A stretch of 64,000 nucleotides of DNA from JAQGMJ01 sp036498945 (GCA_036498945.1 DASYEQ010000053.1:1-64000); one strand, 5' to 3'; shown: positions 8,581 to 17,553, counted from the first letter of the stretch. Numbers and translations: made by a program. The notes: a model not told the origin generated them from the sequence alone.

Positions 8581-8605
8581 ATAGATTTTCTATCATTTAA
8601 TGATA
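8581..8605. promoter_or_regulatory. probable LysR operator palindromes
   Basis: Two inverted repeats adjoin just upstream of the LysR start: ATAGA-TTT-TCTAT (8581-8593) and TATCATT-T-AATGATA (8591-8605). They are AT-rich in a GC-rich genome and lie in the divergent promoter region, as LysR sites do. Confidence 0.55.
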
Positions 8606-8717
8606 CGACATCCCGGTTTATCTTCAATCCGAGAGAGTTAAACTCGCATCGATCCGGTGCATGCGCGCCCGCGCAGTGGCTTGTGTCCGATTCGCACCGG
8701 CCGGAGACCTGAATTCC

Positions 8718-9587
8718 ATGAGAAGCAAACTTTTCGTTCCCGGCTCGCGCCCCGAGCTGTTCGCCAAGGCCTTGGCCGGCGCCGCCGACGCCCTTTCCTT
8801 CGACCTCGAAGATTCCGTTGCCCCCGAGCGCAAGCCGGAAGCGCGCGCGGCGCTGCGCGACATGCTGGCGAGCGAGCCCGCACGCAACAGCGGCAAGACC
8901 CTGATCGTGCGCGTCAACGCCATGGACACGCCGTTTTTCGCCGGCGATGTCGACGCCGTGGTGCGCCCCGGCCTCAACCTGCTCAACCTTCCCAAGCCCG
9001 GCAGCGTCGAAGACGTGCGCGCGGCGGTCGCGGCGATCGAGCGCGCCGAGGCCGCCAACGGCGTGAAGGAGCCGGTCAAGCTGCTGCTCAACATCGAGTC
9101 GGCGCACGCGCTGCGCATCGCGGGTGATCTCGCCTGCGCGCACAAGCGCGTCGCCGGCCTGCAACTGGGCCTGGCCGACCTGTTCGAGCCCCTCGGGGTG
9201 GAGCGGCGCGAAAACGCGGCGATCGCGCAAGCCATGTTCATGGTGCGCATGGCCGCGGGGGAGGCGGGCGTGTTCGCCTACGACGCCGCCTTCGCCAACA
9301 TCAAGGACGAGGCCGGCTACCGCGCCGAGGCCGCGATGGCCAAGCGCTTCGGCTTCCTGGGCAAGAGCTGCATCCACCCCAGCCAGATTGCGCTCGCCAA
9401 TGAAGTATTCCGCCCCAGCGAGGAAGAGATCGCGCACGCCGTGAAAGTGGTCGAGGCCGCGCGCGAAGCCGATGCCAAGGGCTTGGGCGCCTACGTGGTG
9501 GACGGCAAGATGATCGACCCGCCCTTCGTCAACCGCGCCCGCGTGGTGGTCGAGACGGCGCAGCGCATGGGCCTGTTGCCGCGCTGA
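8718..9587 (+). CDS. HpcH/HpaI-CitE family CoA ester lyase
   Basis: This 289-residue TIM-barrel protein belongs to the CitE/malyl-CoA lyase group that cleaves or condenses 3-hydroxyacyl-CoA esters. KLFVPGSRPELFAKAL opens the domain. SFDLEDSV carries acidic Mg/substrate residues, LNIESA another conserved Glu, and GKSCIHPSQI closes it. ATG 8718 is preferred over the in-frame ATG at 8661 because the family begins MRSKLFVPG and a GGAGACC site lies upstream. It is first in an operon with a CoA-transferase, suggesting cleavage of a CoA ester made by that enzyme. Confidence 0.9.
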   Translation: MRSKLFVPGSRPELFAKALAGAADALSFDLEDSVAPERKPEARAALRDMLASEPARNSGKTLIVRVNAMDTPFFAGDVDAVVRPGLNLLNLPKPGSVEDVRAAVAAIERAEAANGVKEPVKLLLNIESAHALRIAGDLACAHKRVAGLQLGLADLFEPLGVERRENAAIAQAMFMVRMAAGEAGVFAYDAAFANIKDEAGYRAEAAMAKRFGFLGKSCIHPSQIALANEVFRPSEEEIAHAVKVVEAAREADAKGLGAYVVDGKMIDPPFVNRARVVVETAQRMGLLPR

Positions 9588-9620
9588 AATCGCGCTGATA
9601 AAAAGTTTTCCGGAGACAAA

Positions 9621-10586
9621 ATGAAATCGCTTACCGCCGCCGCGCTGCTATGCGCGGCCTGTGCCTTGCCTGCCGCGCACGCGCAGGAAAATTTTCCCAG
9701 CAAGCCGATCAACATCGAAGTCGGCTCCGCCCCTGGCGGCTCCAACGACACCTTCGCCCGCGCCATCGCCAAGCGCATGACCGACACCTGGCACCAGCCG
9801 GTGCTGGTCGACAACCGGCCCGCCTCGCAAGGCCTGCTGGCCAACACCTACGTCGCCAAGGCCGCGCCGGACGGCTACACCATCGTCGTGCTGTCTTCCA
9901 CCTTTTCCACCAGCGCGGCGATCATGAACACCTTGCAGTACGACCCGCTGAAAAGCTTCGCCCCAGTGGCGATGCTGGCCAAGGGCCCGCTGCTGGTGAC
10001 GGTCTCCAACACCACCCCGTTCAAGAGCCTGGCCGACGTGATCGGCTATGCCAAGGCCCATCCCGAGAAGATCAACTACGCCACCTCGGGCGTCGGCAGC
10101 ATCAACAACTTCGCCACCATCCTGTTTGCCGATGCGGCCGGCATCAAGATCACCCATGTGCCCTACAAGGGCATGGGCCCGGCAGTCGTCGACCTGATCG
10201 GCGGCCAGACGCAACTATTGATCGGCAGCGCCCCCTCCATCGGCGCGCAGGTAAAGGCCGGCAAGGTGCGCGCCATCGGCATCACCAGCGCCAGGCCGTC
10301 GCCGGTCGCTCCCGACCTGCCGACCCTGGAATCGGCCGGCGTCAAGGGCGCCAGCGTCGACCTCTGGTGGGGCGTGCTCGCCCCCGCCGGCACGCCGGTG
10401 GCGGTGGTGAACAAGCTCAACGCCGAGATCAACCGCATCATCAAGGGCGACGACATGAAAGAGTTTTTCCTGCGTGAAGGCGCCGAGCCCTCGCCCGGCA
10501 CGCCGGCCGATTTCAGCCGCCTGATCGAGAGCGAAATCGCGCGCTGGAAGCGCGTCGCCAAGGCCGCCAACATCCAGCCCGAATAA
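9621..10586 (+). CDS. Bug family solute receptor
   Basis: This 321-residue periplasmic receptor has a signal peptide cleaved after LPAAHAQ. The family blocks follow: FPSKPINIEVGSAPGGSND, VDNRPASQG, APDGYTIV and VPYKGMGPA. GGAGACA at 9612-9618 sets the start. It lies 33 bp after the CoA lyase and 17 bp before the FMN oxidase gene, so it probably captures the compound degraded by the operon. It is only moderately similar to the receptors at 5996 and 15150, so these are not recent duplicates. Confidence 0.93.
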   Translation: MKSLTAAALLCAACALPAAHAQENFPSKPINIEVGSAPGGSNDTFARAIAKRMTDTWHQPVLVDNRPASQGLLANTYVAKAAPDGYTIVVLSSTFSTSAAIMNTLQYDPLKSFAPVAMLAKGPLLVTVSNTTPFKSLADVIGYAKAHPEKINYATSGVGSINNFATILFADAAGIKITHVPYKGMGPAVVDLIGGQTQLLIGSAPSIGAQVKAGKVRAIGITSARPSPVAPDLPTLESAGVKGASVDLWWGVLAPAGTPVAVVNKLNAEINRIIKGDDMKEFFLREGAEPSPGTPADFSRLIESEIARWKRVAKAANIQPE

Positions 10587-10603
10587 CAAGAAACGAGGAA
10601 GCC

Positions 10604-11773
10604 ATGCCCGCCAGGCGCTATTTTTCGCTGGACGATTACGAACAGCACGCCAAGCGTTTTTTCCCGCCGCCGATCTGGGCCTACATCGCCGGCGGCGCCG
10701 AGACCGAAACCGGCTTGCGCGATAACCTCGCCGCCTTCACCGAATACGGCTTCATCCCCCACATGCTGGTGGGGGTGAAGGGACGCACGCAAAAGACCAT
10801 GCTGTTCGGCCGCGAATGGGCCAGCCCTTTCGGCATCGCGCCCATGGGCATGTCGGCGCTCACCGCCTACCGCGGCGACCTGGTGATGGCGCGCGCGGCG
10901 AAAGCGGCGAATGTTCCGATGATCATGAGCGGCTCCTCCCTCATCCGCATGGAGGAAGTGGCGGCGGAGAATCCCGATGCCTGGTTCCAGGCCTATGTGC
11001 CCGGCGAGCCCGAGCGCATCCTGAAACTCATCGACCGCGTGGAAGCCGCCGGCTTCAACACGCTGGTGGTCACCGGCGACGTGCCGGTCTCGGGCAACCG
11101 CGAAAACAACCAGCGCGCCGGCTTTTCCACCCCGCTGCGCCCCAGCCTGCGCCTTGCCATCGACGGCCTGCTGCACCCCGGCTGGACCTTCGGCACCTTC
11201 CTGCGCACCTGGGCTGCGCACGGCATGCCGCATTTCGAGAACTCGCAATCCACCCGTGGCGCGCCGATTCTCGCGCGCAACGTGCTGCGCGATTTCGGCG
11301 CGCGCGACCACTTGAACTGGGAACACCTGGCCCTGATCCGCAAGCGCTGGACCAAGTGCCTGATCGTCAAGGGCGTGATGAACCCGGCCGACGCCGTGCG
11401 CATCCGCGACCACGGCGCGCAAGGCATCATCGTTTCCAACCACGGCGGCCGCCAGCTCGACGGCACGGTGGCGCCATTGCGCGTGCTGCCGAGCATCGCG
11501 CAAGCGGTCGGCAAGGAGATGGTGGTGATGATGGACGGCGGCATCCGCCGCGGCACCGACATCATGAAAGCCATGGCGCTCGGCGCCGAATTCACCTTCA
11601 TCGGCCGCCCCTTCAACTATGCCGCCTCGGTCGCCGGCGAACCCGGCCTGCGCGATGCCATCACGCTGCTGCACGAGGAAATCAGCCGCAACATGGCCAT
11701 CCTGGGCATCAACGCGCTCGCCGAAATGACGCCCGAGAGCCTGATGCGCTTCACCGAAGGACTCTACAAATGA
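10604..11773 (+). CDS. FMN-dependent alpha-hydroxyacid dehydrogenase/oxidase
   Basis: This 389-residue enzyme is of the lactate dehydrogenase/glycolate oxidase/mandelate dehydrogenase family and oxidises a 2-hydroxyacid to the 2-oxoacid. The barrel starts with SLDDYEQHAKR and WAYIAGGAETE. PFGIAPMGM is the FMN-binding strand, and SNHGGRQLDG holds catalytic His280 and the substrate-binding Arg. DGGIRRGTD and FIGRPF complete the flavin site. Its stop overlaps the CoA-transferase start (ATGA). The substrate cannot be told from sequence. Confidence 0.92.
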   Translation: MPARRYFSLDDYEQHAKRFFPPPIWAYIAGGAETETGLRDNLAAFTEYGFIPHMLVGVKGRTQKTMLFGREWASPFGIAPMGMSALTAYRGDLVMARAAKAANVPMIMSGSSLIRMEEVAAENPDAWFQAYVPGEPERILKLIDRVEAAGFNTLVVTGDVPVSGNRENNQRAGFSTPLRPSLRLAIDGLLHPGWTFGTFLRTWAAHGMPHFENSQSTRGAPILARNVLRDFGARDHLNWEHLALIRKRWTKCLIVKGVMNPADAVRIRDHGAQGIIVSNHGGRQLDGTVAPLRVLPSIAQAVGKEMVVMMDGGIRRGTDIMKAMALGAEFTFIGRPFNYAASVAGEPGLRDAITLLHEEISRNMAILGINALAEMTPESLMRFTEGLYK

Positions 11774-12933
11774 ATGCTCTTCCCGCCCGCACCGGCCCGC
11801 GCGGCCCCTTGAGCGGCCTGCGCGTACTCGATCTCTCCGCCTACATCGCCGGCCCCTACGGCTGCGCGCTGCTGGCCGACCAGGGAGCGGAGGTGATCAA
11901 GGTCGAGCCGCCGATCGGCGACAACCTGCGCAAATATCCCTCGACCCTCGAAGCCGAAAGCCGCGCCTTCCTGGGCGTCAATCGCGGCAAGCTCGGCATG
12001 ATGCTGGACCTGAAGCAGCCCGAGCAGTTGCAGGCGCTGCTCAACCTGGTCGGCACGGCCGACGTGTTCGTGCACAACTTCCGCCCCGGCGTGCCGGAGC
12101 GCCTAGGCATCGGCTACGAACAGCTCAAGGCCTTGAACCCGCGGCTGATCTATTGCGCCGTCAGCGGCTACGGCGAATCCGGCCCCTTGCGCAAAAAGGC
12201 CGGTTACGACCAGGTGCTGCAAACCATGACCGGCATGGCCGCGATGCAGGGCCGCGCCGGTGGCCCGCCGGAAATCCTCTACGGCTCGGTGGTGGATTAC
12301 TACGCCGCCGCGCTGGTCGCCGCCGGCGTTTCCTCCGCCCTGTACGAGCGCGAGCGCAGCGGCGAGGGGCAATTCGTCGGCGTCTCGCTCATGCGCTCGG
12401 CGCTTACCATGCAGTCCGCGCGCCTGGTGTGGGCCGAGAGCGAGGGCCGGGAAGTCGGCCGCGACATGCGCTCGGGTGGTGTCACCGGCATCCACCCCAC
12501 CCGCGAAGGCTGGCTCTACATCTCCGCCAACACCCCGCACTTCTGGCAGGCCCTGTGCGAAAAAACGGGTCTCGCCGAGATGGCCCAAGGCGAACGCTAT
12601 GACAGCGTGCGCAAGCGCAACCAGCATGCCGCCGAAATCCTGCCGCGCCTGCATGCGGCGCTCGCCGCCAAAAGCGCCCTGGAATGGGAAGCCCTGTTCG
12701 GCGAGGAAGTGCCCTGCGCCGCCGCGCGCACGGTGGAAGACATGTTCGACGACCCGCAGGTCGAGGCCGAGGGCATGATCACCGATTTCGAGCACCCGGT
12801 CGCAGGCCGCTACCGCGGCTTCAGGCAGCCGATCAAGTTCGGCCGCACCCCGGGGCCGGACCCGATCACCGCGCCCACTCTGGGCCAGCACAACGAAGCG
12901 CTGCTACGCGTCGCCGCGAAAGCCAAACCATGA
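11770..12933 (+). CDS. CaiB/BaiF family CoA-transferase
   Basis: This 387-residue class III CoA-transferase moves CoA between carboxylic acids. GLRVLDLSAYIAGPYGCALL and LADQGAEVIKVEPP form the N-terminal Rossmann part. VVDYYAAALVAAG contains the expected catalytic Asp176. GGVTGIHPTREGWLYISA and RLGIGYEQLKALNPRLIY are also family blocks. ATG 11770 overlaps the upstream stop by four bases, and its own stop overlaps the next ATG in the same way. It probably activates the operon substrate for the CitE-like lyase. Confidence 0.94.
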   Translation: MNALPARTGPRGPLSGLRVLDLSAYIAGPYGCALLADQGAEVIKVEPPIGDNLRKYPSTLEAESRAFLGVNRGKLGMMLDLKQPEQLQALLNLVGTADVFVHNFRPGVPERLGIGYEQLKALNPRLIYCAVSGYGESGPLRKKAGYDQVLQTMTGMAAMQGRAGGPPEILYGSVVDYYAAALVAAGVSSALYERERSGEGQFVGVSLMRSALTMQSARLVWAESEGREVGRDMRSGGVTGIHPTREGWLYISANTPHFWQALCEKTGLAEMAQGERYDSVRKRNQHAAEILPRLHAALAAKSALEWEALFGEEVPCAAARTVEDMFDDPQVEAEGMITDFEHPVAGRYRGFRQPIKFGRTPGPDPITAPTLGQHNEALLRVAAKAKP

Positions 12934-13778
12934 ACCTGGTCATTCCCTACACCGCCGGCACCGGCTCCCCGCGCGAGCCCTTGCCCGCCAACGCCTGCGA
13001 TTCCCACATCCACATTTACGACGCCGCGCTTTCCGATTCCCCCTCGGTGCTGGCGCAGGCCACGGCGGAAAACTACCGCCGCCTGCAGGCGCGCAACGGC
13101 ACCTCGCGCACCGTCATCATCCAGCCTGCCGCCCATGTGTTCGACAACCGCGTCACCCTCAACGGCATCGCCGCCCTGGGTGCGGAGCGTACGCGCGGCG
13201 TCGCCGTCGTCAGCCCGGAAGTCACCGACGCCGAATTGCAGCACATGCACGCAGGCGGCATCCGCGGCATCCGCTTCACCATGTTCAACCCGAAGACGGC
13301 GGTGACGCGCTTCGAATGGGTCGAAGGCCTGGCCGCGCGCGTCGCCGAGTTTGGCTGGCACGTGCAGATCCACTGGCGCGGCGACCAGATCGTCGAGCAC
13401 GCCGCCATCCTCAACAACCTCAAGTGCACCATCGTGTTCGACCACATGGCGCGCCTGCCGCGCCCGGAGGCGGAGAAGCACCCGGCCTTCGGCATCGTCG
13501 CGCGCCTGCTGGAAAACGGGTGCACCTGGGTCAAGCTCTCCGGCCCTTACCTGGACGACGCCGCACCTGATTACGCCACCCGCGCCGGCGTGGTACGCGC
13601 CTTTTGCCAGCGCGCCCCCGAGCGCCTGGTGTGGGGCAGCGACTGGCCGCACCCCACCGAAGAAGCCAAGCCGGACGACGCCCGCATGCTCGACCTGTTC
13701 GGCGAATGGATCGGCGACATCAGCCTGCGCAACCGCATTCTGGTGGACAATCCCGCCCGACTTTACGGTTTCAAGTAG
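12930..13778 (+). CDS. amidohydrolase 2 family protein (lactone hydrolase-like)
   Basis: This 282-residue TIM-barrel hydrolase resembles 2-pyrone-4,6-dicarboxylate lactonase (LigI) and 4-sulfomuconolactone hydrolase. DSHIHIY carries the metal-binding HxH, VQIHWRG and FDHMARLP further barrel ligands, and WGSDWPHP the conserved Asp. It is coupled to the CoA-transferase by an ATGA overlap. Opening a lactone to a dicarboxylic acid would feed the CoA-transferase and lyase upstream (inference). The DNA just after its stop changes abruptly in composition. Confidence 0.9.
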   Translation: MNLVIPYTAGTGSPREPLPANACDSHIHIYDAALSDSPSVLAQATAENYRRLQARNGTSRTVIIQPAAHVFDNRVTLNGIAALGAERTRGVAVVSPEVTDAELQHMHAGGIRGIRFTMFNPKTAVTRFEWVEGLAARVAEFGWHVQIHWRGDQIVEHAAILNNLKCTIVFDHMARLPRPEAEKHPAFGIVARLLENGCTWVKLSGPYLDDAAPDYATRAGVVRAFCQRAPERLVWGSDWPHPTEEAKPDDARMLDLFGEWIGDISLRNRILVDNPARLYGFK

Positions 13779-14208
13779 CCGCTTAGTAAAGGCAGCCGAG
13801 AAGGCCAATGAATAGCTTTGCATACGAGACTGACTCTTGCAAAAAACCGCGGTTGCTCATAAGTTCTCAACGCCTTCTTTAAGCGGGGTTTCTTAAATAA
13901 TGGCAATGCAATAGGAACCGTCACAGCAGACGCCCTTATATCCATTGCTTGTTCCAACGAGCGGCGACGCTCTTCCACTGTGGCGAGCGCTACAAGCCGC
14001 GCATCGCTAAATCACATCTGATAGAAAGTCCACAGCGATTGATCGCCGTGGCCGCTTTCATATCGAATTTGGTCCAATTGCGATCCGATTCGCAGTATCT
14101 CAACAGAGCTTTTAGCATTGAAGGCACCCTGGAAAAAGATTGCAGCAGCGTGCACTCACGCGAGATGTGAAGGTGGTGCGGTGCGGTCGCACGTTGGTGC
14201 AAACCACT
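13779..14208. other. gene-free AT-richer stretch
   Basis: These 430 bp after the amidohydrolase are visibly less GC-rich than the flanks. Only short ORFs occur (for example a 70-codon minus-strand frame at 13990-14202 directly downstream of the putative immunity gene), none with a recognisable motif. It looks like degraded accessory DNA. Confidence 0.5.
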
Positions 14209-14661
14209 TTAGGCACGCGCATCGACTTCCACTACCAGATTGGAGAAATCAATGTCGCCTACGCCATCACTGCACTCCAATGTCACAACGCCTCCTTCTT
14301 TCGCAATTCGAATCCCCGCATTACCTATCCAAGCTTGGGTAATGTCATCAATCTTCCATACATTCCAAGCCCTTAATTCACCACCTGATCGCGATGAAAT
14401 TTTGAGGTCTACCACCGTAGGGCTTGTGTCTGCCCACAACACAATTTCGGAATATTTCCTCCCATAAATCTCAATAAGCCCTTTGACCATCTTGATCCGA
14501 ATGCCCTGAACCGGTGACTGCTTTGATGCAAGTCTTCGAATTCGAAGATTTCGCTCTCCTTTTTCGACATGTTCTTTAAAAATCGGATAGACGAAGCGGC
14601 CATCAACTTCGGTGGGTGCTCCCCTAATCTTCTGAAATATGGACGATAGCGACTCCTTCAT
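14209..14661 (-). CDS. putative immunity protein of the orphan toxin tail
   Basis: I do not recognise a family for this 150-residue protein. It has no signal peptide or membrane segment and is rich in beta-prone stretches (IRIKMVKGLIEIYG, IVLWADTSPTVVDLKIS). Codon use is AT-shifted compared with every neighbour. It starts 3 bp after the stop of the toxin-like fragment on the same strand, the standard position of an immunity gene in polymorphic toxin cassettes. Function is therefore inferred from position only. Confidence 0.55.
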   Translation of the reverse strand: MKESLSSIFQKIRGAPTEVDGRFVYPIFKEHVEKGERNLRIRRLASKQSPVQGIRIKMVKGLIEIYGRKYSEIVLWADTSPTVVDLKISSRSGGELRAWNVWKIDDITQAWIGNAGIRIAKEGGVVTLECSDGVGDIDFSNLVVEVDARA

Positions 14662-14664
14662 AGT

Positions 14665-15117
14665 TCAATATCCCGGCCTTCTATGCGGATCTACGGCTGC
14701 GTGATCTTGCGGCCAACGTGGCACAATATCCTTACCTCCATCCCGCTGAGGTATGGGCTCATGGCTCAATTCCATTTTCTCCACATCACCTTTGTCTGCA
14801 TTGAACCGCCGGGGCGCACCACCACCGGCCATACGCTCAATATTTTCTTCTCCATATTTTTCGGCAGCCCTCGGCTTCCTTGCCTCATTTTTCCAAAATC
14901 TAGCTCTTACAGTGGACCAAGCTGGTTCATTTCCCTTTGCCGTCGCTTTATAAACATCGTCGCCTACTTTCCATCCATCGCCGGTGGCGGCCTCAAGTTC
15001 CTTCGCCGCCATACGCGCCACCTTGGCGACACCCGCGTCTGTCACAAGACCGACCCCGGCAGCAGCAAACGAGATTTCTGCAGAGACTTTATCACCCTCT
15101 ACATTCGACCTCGCGCA
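14665..15117 (-). pseudogene. truncated polymorphic toxin C-terminal domain
   Basis: The frame is open from an in-frame stop at 15118-15120 and lacks any N-terminal export or repeat region. A GTG at 15045 could start a 126-residue product. Residues upstream (EISFAAAGVGLVTDAG) look like a pre-toxin linker. The end, with WSTVRARFWKNEA, ERMAGGGAPRR and then MELSHEPIPQRDGGKDI and WPQDHAAVDPHRR, resembles the His-rich nuclease tips (HNH/EndoVII-like) of Rhs or contact-dependent toxins. It is either a displaced toxin cassette or a relic. The nuclease assignment is moderate. Confidence 0.6.
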
Positions 15118-15149
15118 TCACCACAAACCAAAGACCGGAGACAATCGCC

Positions 15150-16133
15150 ATGCCGAAGAATCTGTTTTCCCTTAAGCGTCGCACCTTGCTCGCCGCTGGC
15201 GCCGCCGCCGCGCTGGCGCCGCTCGCGGCCCGCGCCCAGGCCTTCCCCAGCAAGCCGATCCACGTGCTGGTGCCTTACTCCCCCGGCGGCGGGGCGGACG
15301 TCAACTGCCGCCTGATCGCGCAGTACATGGGCCCGGAACTGAAAACCACCTTCATCATCGACAACCGCGCCGGTGCCTCCGGCATGATCGCGGGGCAGGC
15401 CACGGTGCAGGCCGCGCCCGACGGCTACACCATGCTGTACGACACCTTCCCCTTCGCGGTCAACGCCGCGGCGCGCAAGATGCCCTACAACCCGCTGAAA
15501 GACCTGATCCCCGTCGCCCATGCGGTGAACATGCCCAACATCCTGCTGGTGCCGGTTTCCGCGCCCTACAAGACGATCAAGGAATTCATCACCTACGCCC
15601 AGGCCAATCCGGGCAAGCTTACCTTCGCCTCCTACGGCGCCGGCGGCACCGCCCACCTGGCGGGCGAACTGCTGAAGAACGAGGCGCACATCGACTGGCT
15701 GCACGTGCCCTACAAGGGCGGCGCCCCGGCCGTCACCGACCTGTTGGCCGGCCAGGTCTCGGCCTTTTTCGGCAACCCGGTCTCGGGCCTGCCCTTCGTC
15801 AAGTCGGGCAAGCTGCGCGCGCTCGCCGTCACCTCCAGGGAGCGCATGGAAGCGCTGCCCGACATCCCCACCATGATCGAAGCCGGCTTCAAGGATTTCG
15901 AAGTGGTGGAATGGAACGGCTTTTTCCTCCCCGCCGGCACCCCCAAGGCGGTCATCGACAAGCTGGGCGCCGCGGTACACCAGGCGGTGGAAAACCCCGA
16001 AGTGCGCAAGATCATGATCCCCAAGGGTATCCAGCCGGTGGGCAGCGGGCCGGAAGAGTTCGCCAGATTCGTCCAGGGCCAGGTGGCGCGCTGGGGCGCC
16101 CTGGTGAAGGCCAACCACATCACCCTGGAATAA
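15150..16133 (+). CDS. Bug family solute receptor (Tat-like signal)
   Basis: This 327-residue receptor has an N-terminus with an arginine pair (LKRRTLLAAGAAAALAP) ending in ARAQA, suggesting Tat export. FPSKPIHVLVPYSPGGG, IDNRAGASGM, APDGYTM and VPYKGGAPA are the Bug blocks. The start is set by GGAGACA at 15137-15143. It appears to continue the catabolic operon ending at 13778 but is now separated from it by the toxin patch, whose open frame ends only 30 bp before this ATG. Confidence 0.93.
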   Translation: MPKNLFSLKRRTLLAAGAAAALAPLAARAQAFPSKPIHVLVPYSPGGGADVNCRLIAQYMGPELKTTFIIDNRAGASGMIAGQATVQAAPDGYTMLYDTFPFAVNAAARKMPYNPLKDLIPVAHAVNMPNILLVPVSAPYKTIKEFITYAQANPGKLTFASYGAGGTAHLAGELLKNEAHIDWLHVPYKGGAPAVTDLLAGQVSAFFGNPVSGLPFVKSGKLRALAVTSRERMEALPDIPTMIEAGFKDFEVVEWNGFFLPAGTPKAVIDKLGAAVHQAVENPEVRKIMIPKGIQPVGSGPEEFARFVQGQVARWGALVKANHITLE

Positions 16134-16144
16134 TCCGGGCAAAA

Positions 16145-16166
16145 GCGCCGCCCGGGAGGGCGGCGC
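16145..16166 (+). terminator. GC hairpin after Bug gene
   Basis: A perfect 9-bp stem GCGCCGCCC with loop GGGA lies 11 bp after the stop. No T run follows, so it may be only a weak terminator or an mRNA-stabilising end. Confidence 0.5.
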
Positions 16167-16278
16167 GGCGGAATAGGGCGCAAGTTTCCCCCTTATTTCG
16201 CTCAAGCAAGGCGGGAAGGCGCCGATATAGTGGGGCGTCCTTGTAAATGGCGGCCCTGTCCGGGCCCCGGCCCTGCAC

Positions 16279-17538
16279 ATGCGCTCCCTCTCCGCTTCAT
16301 CCGCGGCCAATAACGCCGGCACGCCTCACTACCTAGGCCTCGCCGCGCTGCTGCGCATGAACTTCACCGGTGTCAACCTGGCGCCGGTGTGCCAGCGCAT
16401 GATCCAGCGCGCCGCCGCCGACCCGGGCGATGCCGGTTCGCTGATGGATGCGGCGGTGATTTTCCAGTTTCGCGGCCAGGAAGAACTGGTGCCGCAACTG
16501 CAAAGCGAAGCCCTGCGCATCCGCCGCCATTTCGTCATTCCCGCCGCGAAGGCCCCGCGCCTGCGCCTCCTGGTGCTGATGGCGCCCGGCAACCTGATGG
16601 CCAACGTGCCGATCGAATGCCTGCTCGAAGAATCCGATGTCGAGCTCAATCTCTATTACGTCAGCGACAAGCCCGACACCCGCGGGCTCCCCGAGCACGA
16701 CCTGCTGTTCGTCGCCATCGGCGAGTCGGAAGCCAACCGCCCCATCCTCGAAGCCTGGGCGCCGCTGCTGGCCGCCTGGCCGCACCCGCTGCTCAACAAC
16801 CCGCGCAACATCCCGCGCGTGGCGCGCGATACCGCCTCGCGCCTGCTGCACGCCTTGCCCGGCGTCGCCATGCCGCCCACCGTGCGCCTGCCGCGCGCCC
16901 TGCTGGAAGCCGTGGCGGCGCAAGCCGGCACCCTGCCGGCCGGCATCGCCTTCCCGCTGATCGTGCGCCCGGTCGATTCCCACGCCGGCCATGACCTGTA
17001 CAAGATCGAGACCCCGATTGAGCTGGCGCAAACGCTGGCGCAAGTGCCCGCCGCCGAATTCTTCGTCTCCTGCTTCGTCGATTACCGCAATGCCGACGGC
17101 CAGTTCCGCAAATATCGCGTGATCCTGATCGAGGGCCGGCCTCACCTGTGCCACATGGCGATCTCCAGCCACTGGATGATCCACTACCTCAACGCCGGCA
17201 TGGCCGAGAGCCCCGCCAAGCGCGCCGAGGAAGCCCGCGTGATGGAGGAGTTCAACACCGGCTTCGCCTCGCGCCACGCCGCCGCGCTTGCCGCCATCAA
17301 CGAGGCCATCGGCCTGGATTACTTGGGCATCGACTGCGCCGAGACCGCCGACGGGCGCCTGCTGGTGTTCGAAGTCGACCCGGCGATGGTGGTGCACGCG
17401 ATGGACCCGGTCGATCTGTACCCCTACAAGCCGGCGGCGATGCAGCGCCTGTTCGCCGCCTTCCGCGCCATGCTGTACCGCGCCGCCGCGGGAAGCACCG
17501 TTGCCGAAGAGCACCGCCACGGCGCGATCGCCGCCTGA
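16279..17538 (+). CDS. ATP-grasp domain protein
   Basis: This 419-residue protein has an N-terminal helical region (about 1-90), a Rossmann-like part (RLRLLVLMAPGNLMANVP, about 95-190) and a C-terminal RimK-like ATP-grasp fold. FPLIVRPVDSHAGHDL binds nucleotide. FRKYRVILIEGRPH is the grasp core. DYLGIDCAETADGRLLVFEVD carries the Mg-binding acidic residues. ATP-grasp enzymes ligate a carboxylate to an amine or thiol through an acyl phosphate; the substrates here are unknown. It lies 15 bp before serC and is likely co-transcribed. The start lacks a clear ribosome site; ATG about 80 bp downstream is an alternative. Confidence 0.8.
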   Translation: MRSLSASSAANNAGTPHYLGLAALLRMNFTGVNLAPVCQRMIQRAAADPGDAGSLMDAAVIFQFRGQEELVPQLQSEALRIRRHFVIPAAKAPRLRLLVLMAPGNLMANVPIECLLEESDVELNLYYVSDKPDTRGLPEHDLLFVAIGESEANRPILEAWAPLLAAWPHPLLNNPRNIPRVARDTASRLLHALPGVAMPPTVRLPRALLEAVAAQAGTLPAGIAFPLIVRPVDSHAGHDLYKIETPIELAQTLAQVPAAEFFVSCFVDYRNADGQFRKYRVILIEGRPHLCHMAISSHWMIHYLNAGMAESPAKRAEEARVMEEFNTGFASRHAAALAAINEAIGLDYLGIDCAETADGRLLVFEVDPAMVVHAMDPVDLYPYKPAAMQRLFAAFRAMLYRAAAGSTVAEEHRHGAIAA

Positions 17539-17553
17539 ACCCCGCCTTTACGA

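Noticed and set aside
13763..13978. 71-codon minus-strand ORF next to the amidohydrolase
   Set aside because: It overlaps the amidohydrolase 3' end, has no motif and no ribosome site; probably chance in the AT-richer patch.
13990..14202. 70-codon minus-strand ORF just after the putative immunity gene
   Set aside because: The position is suggestive of a second cassette gene, but the translation has no recognisable pattern and start support is weak.
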